64,000 nucleotides of DNA from Planococcus citri (Eukaryota; Arthropoda; Insecta; Hemiptera; Pseudococcidae): assembly GCF_950023065.1 (NCBI RefSeq), contig NC_088681.1, positions 3,348,001 through 3,412,000 of the forward strand, in the 5' to 3' direction. How positions within the stretch are numbered: the stretch's first letter is position 1; each line of letters starts with the position of its first letter. The notes under the pieces are model-generated. The model ran no database searches. It saw nothing but the letters and a program-made list of their open reading frames with translations, and was not told the DNA's origin. The translations under genes and the position numbers were made by a program. Shown here piece by piece: positions 58,231-64,000 of the stretch.

Positions 58231-61200
58231 TCAAGATCCAATTCTACCACATAATAATCCCATGTAATAATTTTTATTTATAACGATGCCTTTTTCGTGA
58301 ATACTTTTAATAATTTCTTCCATATGCTTGTTAATTTGTGGCTGTTTTATGTTAGTCATGGTACGAATCCACGTACGGGATGTGAATACATCTTTCACAA
58401 CGAGTAGGTATTTTGGTTTACCTTCATCGTTAGCAATAGGACCAAATATATCGACGCATAACACGTCACCAATCGAATATGCTTCGGTTTGCGCATATTC
58501 GAGCTTTTTATGCATTGCATAATTTTTATTGATTTTACAAACAATACATGAGTTGCTTAAATCACGCATGTATTGTAAATGATTAGGTCTAAAATACAAT
58601 CTTCGAAAATTTTGCTCTAATTTGGCTGGTCCAATATGCCCGTACGTGGAATGTAGGTACATTACTGTATCTGCAAACAAAACTGCTGGTAAAACTGGTA
58701 CTTTCGTTCCATCAGACCATTTTTTGTACAGGATTCGTTTACCTAAGATATTCTTTTCTAAGCAGTAATTTTTCTTTTTCGTATTTTGTATTTTTAACAG
58801 TTGTTTGTTATTTGCAGGAATACGTGCTTCTAACCCTTCGATAATTTCACAACATAATTTATCAGATTGTTGGAAAGCGTCGATGTTTTCAAGATTTTGA
58901 ATCAACTCTGGGATATTGTTTTGGATAAATTCAACAGCAAGAGGAGGCAAATTTGAAAACTGAACACCTACTTGGCCTACAGTAATTTCAGGTGCTTGAA
59001 TTTCGTATAATCTTTTAACACCCATAGACATATCGTAGATAATATCGTAACAATTAAGTTCAGTAATCCACCCCGCCGCTTTCCTATGTGTTTGCATTAA
59101 TTTCCTGAATTTATTTACAATAGGTAACAAATTTTGACGTACGTGAATACGTTTCCCGTGTAACCAAAGTTGTAATTTATTAACAATTTTGACTAATCCC
59201 AACATCTCCTTATCATATAACGTATAATTTTTCTGATGATCTTTTAACGTAATTCCCACAAACAATATAATTTTATATTCCCCGTCTATAATCTGGAACA
59301 GACATGAATTTATCGCGTCTTCAGTGACGTGAGTATCGAGGTACAAATCCAAATCATCGTCTGGCGGGGCTAATTTAAAGTCTTTTCGATATTCCCGCAT
59401 TAAAATTTCAAATGCCTCTTCCTGCTCAGGTCCCCAGTCAATTTTATCGCTTTCTCCACGAGTTTTATCGTAAAGTGGCGCTAAAATTTGTTGGTACCTA
59501 CCAATGAATCTACTGTATAACCCAGTAAGACCTATCAGGCGTTGCAAATGTTTTTTGTATACGAGGTGAAATTTACCATTTTTATCTTTATGTTTGTCGA
59601 TAAAACTATTAATAATTTTAATTTTATCGTGATGTTTAGCTATTTCGTTCTCTTTAATTATAAATCCTAAATGTTCGATTTTAGTCGTGAAGAAAACACA
59701 TTTATCTGGGTTTAACGTTAAATCGTACAGTTCTATTCGTTCCAGTACGTAACATAATCGTTTGTAACATTCTTCAAAATCATTACCCCAAATTTTAACA
59801 TCATCGACAAATTTGCTAATGCCATCTTTATCAGGCAAGACTTCGTTAATCATATTTACGAATTCGCCGCTTGAAATTTTTAAACCAAAAGGTAAAACAT
59901 TGAACTCGTAAACTTGTCCTTCGAATTGGAATGCTGTGTATTTTTTCGAACATTCTGAAAGCGCAATTTGCCAAAAACTTGCGGTGAAATCGAGTGTGCA
60001 AAATACTTTACCATTTGCACCTTCGAATACCGATGTTTCTAGAGGTGGTGCCTCTGTTAGAACACTCAGCAAAAATTTATTCAGATCACAAGCATCAAGA
60101 CATACACGTATGTCACCAGTTTTCTTTACTACTGGCGCCATAGTGTTTATGTATTGAGAGTGCGAAGGACGTATTAGCCGAAGTCTGAGCATTTTAGCAA
60201 TCGCTCGACGAAGTGCTTGTTTTAAATGACGAGACGGCCTAAATTTTTCACCGTAAGTTGCAATTTTCTCACCATTTTGAAATTGAAACTTGACTTCACG
60301 ACCCTTACATAAGCCAGGATTGTAAGAGAAACGATTTTTCCAACGACCTGTTATATGATTATAAACTTCATCGGCTCGTTCTTTTGAAGTCATGCCAGCC
60401 TTTACCATATCATCACATTGTTTCCTAAAATTTTTCATAAAAACTTCAGGACCTCGGTCAGGCTCAACTTCGCTAAATTCACTTTTGAAACCAGTTGATT
60501 TTAACGTTTTACCTACAACTTCGTGTGTATAAGGTCTATCAACGTGACATCGAAAGATATTAATTCCTTGATATTCATCAGGTTCCAAAAAGTTCAAAAA
60601 TTGGGTTTTTATTCCTTTTTTGCCTGTACAGTAAGCGTGGCGTTGTTTTAACATAGGCTGAATTCCTAAAATATTCATTGAAACTCTACCTACAATACAA
60701 GTCTCGCCTGGAGAATCCAATACATAAAAAGGCATTTTCAATTTTATTTTTCCAAACTTTAGTTCGAGTTGAACGATGTTAGTCATAGTTCGAACTAAAG
60801 AGTTATCTGCTAGTTTCAGAAGAACCGGACGACGGAGAGGAAGATAATCGATAAAGCCTTTGTGGTCTCGAGTGAAACGTTCAACAAGCGGTTTTGAAAT
60901 AACATTTGGAACAGCGCCTGTGTCCAATTGCACTGCAATACGTTCGGTATCTAAGTGCATTGGAATAACACAAGAAGGACCATCTATTTTACCTTCCATT
61001 ACAAGTTGTTCAAACACTAATGGATTAATACGAATTTTTTCTAATTTAGCATTATCGATGGGGTCAATGAACCCTAATTCCTTGCATGGTAAAATGCATT
61101 CGTCGTCGTCCGAGTCTTCGTCTGAGCCGATGCCTGAATCCTCAGAAGCATCGTGCCTAGACTTCAAGATATCCACCTTGTTAATCGTAGGGCGGGTCGA

Positions 61201-62145
61201 ATCGTTAACGGTATCGGTATGTGTATTTCCAGTATTTTTTATATTATTATTTACAGTAGTATTTAACTCATTATTTACAGTAGTATTTAAATCATTATTT
61301 ACAGTATCCGTATTCGTTTGATTCGAAGGCGGGAGGGGAATCCCACTTTCCAAAATTATTTCTTTTTTACGTTCCTCACTAGTACCTTTTCTATTCCAAG
61401 GATGTTCTTCTGTTAGAGTTTTAAGGCCTCCTTTGGATGGTTGGTGTCTAGTTTTCTTGGCAGCCACTTTTTCGTGACGGTTAAGTTCTTTTAGTACAAC
61501 ATTAAGTAATTCATCGTATACTTTGTAGGCAATCATATATCTATGTAATTTAGAATTATAATAGAATTTAGATTTACACGGAATCGTTTTTTCATCCGGT
61601 CCTACAGCTGCGCGATCGTATTTTAAACCGTTTTTACCAAGAGCTTTTTCACATTCCAAAAAGAATAACGAGGGCTGTTTCCAAACCGAAATTCGTTCAT
61701 CGACTGTAAATTTTCCTAACATTTGACGATAGGCAATATGTCGAGAAAGTGAAACACCTTGTTCATTTTTTAAGGTTGGTTTTTCAACCGGAGAAATCAG
61801 AATAATTTCAGTCGCCCCTTTTTTACAAATAAGATCGATTAATTTTTTTAATTCTTCGAAAATTACATCATATGGTTTACCTGAATGATTAATTTCCATT
61901 TGACCAATCGAAATCAAAAATTTAGTTTTTTCGAATTTTACATCTTTAACTTTTGCATATAAATCTTCGATCGAGATTTGGTTTTCTAAATAAGGTGGTA
62001 ATTTTTCAGTGCGACCTATTTCACAATATTTCAGAAAATGTAAAATCCCCTCTCCAATCCATTCGTAATCTTTTAGACGTTTTAGGCTCGGAGCTGGCTG
62101 GCCGCTAGAAATCGCTCCTTTCTTTTCTAGCGGTTTCAGTTTTCC
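58231..62145 (-). CDS. pol: Ty3/gypsy-like pol: SGNH-like segment, protease, RT, RNase H, truncated integrase
   Basis: Open in one frame from the gag overlap (62145) to a stop at 58231-58233, about 1,304 codons; it has no ATG near its start. Counting from 62145: residues ~27-220 resemble a degenerate SGNH hydrolase; ~250-340 is an Asn/Thr- and Asp-rich linker; QLDTGAVPNVIS (~405) is an aspartic protease; LDFTASFWQI, VLPFGLKIS and FVDDVKI (~780) are RT; YLDTHV and YTLYDKEMLGLV (~940-980) are RNase H, where the usual tDH box reads RQNLLPI. Next come an HHCC zinc finger (YLHSTYGH...SCIVC) and VDIFGP, the first integrase Asp. The frame ends ~50 residues later, without the second Asp or the Glu. 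It is probably expressed with gag by a -1 shift if at all; the truncation makes autonomous integration unlikely. Confidence 0.85.
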   Translation of the reverse strand, partial: GKLKPLEKKGAISSGQPAPSLKRLKDYEWIGEGILHFLKYCEIGRTEKLPPYLENQISIEDLYAKVKDVKFEKTKFLISIGQMEINHSGKPYDVIFEELKKLIDLICKKGATEIILISPVEKPTLKNEQGVSLSRHIAYRQMLGKFTVDERISVWKQPSLFFLECEKALGKNGLKYDRAAVGPDEKTIPCKSKFYYNSKLHRYMIAYKVYDELLNVVLKELNRHEKVAAKKTRHQPSKGGLKTLTEEHPWNRKGTSEERKKEIILESGIPLPPSNQTNTDTVNNDLNTTVNNELNTTVNNNIKNTGNTHTDTVNDSTRPTINKVDILKSRHDASEDSGIGSDEDSDDDECILPCKELGFIDPIDNAKLEKIRINPLVFEQLVMEGKIDGPSCVIPMHLDTERIAVQLDTGAVPNVISKPLVERFTRDHKGFIDYLPLRRPVLLKLADNSLVRTMTNIVQLELKFGKIKLKMPFYVLDSPGETCIVGRVSMNILGIQPMLKQRHAYCTGKKGIKTQFLNFLEPDEYQGINIFRCHVDRPYTHEVVGKTLKSTGFKSEFSEVEPDRGPEVFMKNFRKQCDDMVKAGMTSKERADEVYNHITGRWKNRFSYNPGLCKGREVKFQFQNGEKIATYGEKFRPSRHLKQALRRAIAKMLRLRLIRPSHSQYINTMAPVVKKTGDIRVCLDACDLNKFLLSVLTEAPPLETSVFEGANGKVFCTLDFTASFWQIALSECSKKYTAFQFEGQVYEFNVLPFGLKISSGEFVNMINEVLPDKDGISKFVDDVKIWGNDFEECYKRLCYVLERIELYDLTLNPDKCVFFTTKIEHLGFIIKENEIAKHHDKIKIINSFIDKHKDKNGKFHLVYKKHLQRLIGLTGLYSRFIGRYQQILAPLYDKTRGESDKIDWGPEQEEAFEILMREYRKDFKLAPPDDDLDLYLDTHVTEDAINSCLFQIIDGEYKIILFVGITLKDHQKNYTLYDKEMLGLVKIVNKLQLWLHGKRIHVRQNLLPIVNKFRKLMQTHRKAAGWITELNCYDIIYDMSMGVKRLYEIQAPEITVGQVGVQFSNLPPLAVEFIQNNIPELIQNLENIDAFQQSDKLCCEIIEGLEARIPANNKQLLKIQNTKKKNYCLEKNILGKRILYKKWSDGTKVPVLPAVLFADTVMYLHSTYGHIGPAKLEQNFRRLYFRPNHLQYMRDLSNSCIVCKINKNYAMHKKLEYAQTEAYSIGDVLCVDIFGPIANDEGKPKYLLVVKDVFTSRTWIRTMTNIKQPQINKHMEEIIKSIHEKGIVINKNYYMGLLCGRIGS
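61190..61320 (-). repeat. Coding microduplications in the pol linker
   Basis: A short unit containing ACAGTAGTATTTAA and TCATTATTT repeats two to three times (period ~27 bp), producing NTTVNN-type peptide repeats between the SGNH-like and protease segments. It is in frame, so the linker has varied in length without breaking pol. Confidence 0.7.
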
Positions 62146-62165
62146 TCCCCCCCTTCTTCTTCTCC
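62136..62165 (-). other. gag-pol overlap, -1 frame relation
   Basis: Minus strand: the gag codons GAA GAA GGG GGG GAG GAA AAC TGA lie over pol frame codons shifted back by one base, beginning AGG GGG GGA GGA AAA CTG. The G7 tract and GGAAAAC are plausible slip points, but neither is a canonical X XXY YYZ heptamer in the gag frame. Confidence 0.6.
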
Positions 62166-63725
62166 GTCACCGTTATTATCGTTATTTTGTTCTGTTTCCT
62201 CGTCTCCCTGATTTTCATCAGTTCCTGAGGATCCAGGACCATACATTTCATTGAACGCTAATATTAACGATTGTAAATGTAAGAAAGCTTGCTCTTGATT
62301 TCTAGGCATTTCCTTATTTACTTTAGGAGGAACAAAAGGAGGTTTCTTCGAAGGAGTGTGTGGAGGTGGTTTAGGAGGTTGTTTGGGAGGTGGTTTAGGG
62401 ATTGTGCCATGAGGTCGAATTTCCATTGGGACTAAAGAGTCAGGATCTTCTTGTATGAGTGAAATCTTGTTAAGAATAGCTTCAAACTGAGCTTTATCGT
62501 GTTTAACAGGTTCGAGCATGTATCTATACCTTTCAGGAGCTTTTTCAGTCATGTTATCGAGAACTTTAGTTAAAGTTAATTCTTCACAATGAATTAACGT
62601 TTCGAGCCATTTTCTGTATAATTGAGCAAACTGTCTAGGACTACTACATACGACTAAATTTTTTCCAAAATATTTCCGCGCATTCGACTGACATTTTTTG
62701 TCCCAATATTGGAGTAAAAAAGATTGTTCCAACACAGCGAAATCCCTAATCGTATCAACGTTATCCTTCCATAATCTACACCCGTCCATATTATCATCAA
62801 TTGTACCTAAAAATAATGAACATTTTTGATTTTGAGGTATGTTGGAACCATAAAGTTGAACTTTAAATTTCTCAATATGATGATGAGGATGAAATTTATT
62901 GGAATTACTAAAATGTACATTAGCGTTACGTAAAGTTTCAGAGTTGCATTTTACAGATCTCGTTTGAACCATAGCTCCACCACTCATACCTACCTCAGGC
63001 AAATTGTTTTTCCACTCTTCCAAACTTTTTATTCGACCATCAAAATTACCCACAACTTCGACATTCGCAGTAACATTATCAATGCAACTTTGGCGATGCG
63101 TATTGAATTCATTTCGTAAAGTACTTATAGTCGAATTGTTTTCTCTAGTATATGCCTCGTATTCATTTTTTAACGAAGCATGTTCATTTAATCTCGTAGT
63201 AAGTGCCGTGGTATGAGTACTCAAAGTTGTCTTTACTGTCTCGTCTAACTTCTTTCTAGCTTCTTGTTCTGTTTTTCGTTCATTTTGGATCGTTGCAATT
63301 TTTGTACTATTAGATTTCGCTAACGTGTGAGTACTTTTTTGTTGGTCATTTAAAGTATTAATCGAAGTCTGTAGATTTTCAGTAGTGGATTTGATCCATT
63401 GAGTTTGAGTTACCATATATTTTTCCGCCGGTGACAGCTGATCAAAAGGTTTATCAAAAGTAGGTGGAGTAGGTCTCAAATGAACACTAGTTGTTTTATT
63501 CACATCACCTGTAGCGTTAGGTTCAGAAGTTTTCTCACCCGTCGGTGGATCAGACTTTTCATTACCCATTTCGCTATCCGAATCTAAACTTACGCCAAAA
63601 TTTGAAATACTATCGTTATGAAATAAAGTCCGATTCGTATCAACAATCTGAGATCGTAATTGTACTACTCTTTCAAGATGTTCATGTAACAATTGAACTT
63701 TCGGCGAAGGTTTGCGTTGTGACAT
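62136..63725 (-). CDS. gag: Retrotransposon gag
   Basis: 529 codons from an ATG at 63723-63725 (MSQRKPSPK) to TGA at 62136. An upstream extension to 63740 exists only with a GTG start, so ATG is preferred. Order: a charged N-terminus with an acidic DSDSEMGNEKSDPP region; a long coiled-coil-like segment (~100-225) with repeated Thr/Lys/Glu heptads; a capsid-like region (~265-440, HFSNSNKFHPHHHIEKFKV, LFLGTIDDN, ARKYFGKNL, RYRYMLEPVKHD); a Pro/Lys-rich stretch (IPKPPPKQPPKPPPHTPSKK); and an acidic tail. No CCHC zinc knuckle is visible, so RNA binding may use the basic Pro/Lys region. Pol follows in the -1 frame and overlaps the gag end. Confidence 0.8.
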   Translation of the reverse strand: MSQRKPSPKVQLLHEHLERVVQLRSQIVDTNRTLFHNDSISNFGVSLDSDSEMGNEKSDPPTGEKTSEPNATGDVNKTTSVHLRPTPPTFDKPFDQLSPAEKYMVTQTQWIKSTTENLQTSINTLNDQQKSTHTLAKSNSTKIATIQNERKTEQEARKKLDETVKTTLSTHTTALTTRLNEHASLKNEYEAYTRENNSTISTLRNEFNTHRQSCIDNVTANVEVVGNFDGRIKSLEEWKNNLPEVGMSGGAMVQTRSVKCNSETLRNANVHFSNSNKFHPHHHIEKFKVQLYGSNIPQNQKCSLFLGTIDDNMDGCRLWKDNVDTIRDFAVLEQSFLLQYWDKKCQSNARKYFGKNLVVCSSPRQFAQLYRKWLETLIHCEELTLTKVLDNMTEKAPERYRYMLEPVKHDKAQFEAILNKISLIQEDPDSLVPMEIRPHGTIPKPPPKQPPKPPPHTPSKKPPFVPPKVNKEMPRNQEQAFLHLQSLILAFNEMYGPGSSGTDENQGDEETEQNNDNNGDGEEEGGEEN

Positions 63726-64000
63726 ACGATGAAACCACACTAATTAGTAAAAAAAATTTTCAGAATATGACAAGAACAGCAAAACGAAGAGAAGACAAAG
63801 CTCAAACTTGAACAATCCAACGTTCAAAACGAGATGGTTCGTAGCAGAACAATAGCGACACGCGCCAGTACCAAGTACCTACCCAACTGAAGGTCATAAA
63901 ACGTCATAAACTAGATACATGAACGTGTTCAACAGTGCACACTTTTTTCACACGTCGAACACGTTTCTTATGGCTAAGGTTACAAAAATTTTCACTAGAA
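63726..64000 (-). other. 5' leader of the retrotransposon (5' LTR beyond window)
   Basis: On the minus strand this precedes gag. It has no ORF of note. A primer-binding site or LTR edge could not be identified, so the 5' LTR probably lies past the right edge of the window. Confidence 0.5.

Noticed and set aside
60860..61321. 153-codon plus-strand ORF opposite pol
   Set aside because: Antisense shadow of the retrotransposon pol frame; no features of its own.

Overview
This window is eukaryotic, almost certainly arthropod and most likely insect. It is AT-rich and gene-poor, with spliceosomal introns (GTAAGT donors, pyrimidine-tract CAG acceptors), an arthropod-type TATA plus TCAGT initiator, two insect-type LINE relics and a Ty3/gypsy-like retrotransposon. 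The frequent TACCTACC-type intergenic motif and the repeat style would fit a sap-sucking hemipteran such as a scale insect, mealybug or aphid. That placement is an impression; nothing here proves it.

Only one host gene can be supported. It is on the minus strand and only its 3' end is in view: a 63-codon terminal exon (10058-10251) and two small Thr-rich exons (19359-19412 and 19499-19585). The exons join in one reading frame, all in phase 1. They encode a mucin-like Thr/Pro stalk, a polar segment and a hydrophobic C-terminus resembling a GPI-attachment signal, as in secreted Ig-superfamily adhesion proteins of the lachesin/DIP type (family inferred). Any 5' exons lie upstream, at higher coordinates, and I could not find them. 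The 9.1-kb intron holds two large inverted-repeat elements.

The rest is mostly repeats. From left to right: a 3.4-kb foldback element carrying a solo LTR and a tRNA-derived relic (0.5-3.9 kb); a foldback with CTGGAGCCTCCAG motifs (6.0-7.4 kb); a terminal-inverted-repeat element filled with ~130-bp tandem units (7.5-9.3 kb); the first of three copies of a foldback family with GTCCGGCATATGAC termini (12.1-14.2 kb); another 3.1-kb foldback (16.2-19.3 kb); a 250-bp perfect MITE (20.8 kb); a core promoter, perhaps in an LTR (21.9 kb); a GCTGGGAC-rich foldback (22.8-23.6 kb); a decayed Jockey-like LINE (28.0-30.95 kb); foldback copy 2 with a near-perfect 1.4-kb palindrome nested in it (33.1-37.2 kb); a 2-kb palindromic TTCGCGAA minisatellite (39.7-41.7 kb); foldback copy 3 (41.9-43.8 kb); a decayed RTE/CFDP2-like LINE (46.0-50.2 kb) split by a ~1.6-kb GCG-motif element; a 1.9-kb degenerate minisatellite (51.2-53.1 kb); a MITE (53.1-53.6 kb); a 311-bp tandem repeat (56.3-57.2 kb); and a minus-strand Ty3/gypsy-like element (57.3 kb to past the right edge).

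The retrotransposon is the best protein-coding material. Gag and pol are long and open, in a -1 relation. An N-terminal pol segment looks like a degenerate SGNH/GDSL hydrolase fold ahead of protease, RT and RNase H. Integrase is cut short after its zinc finger and first catalytic Asp. The most unusual general feature is the density of long inverted repeats, including two inside a presumably transcribed intron, which could yield long hairpin RNAs.
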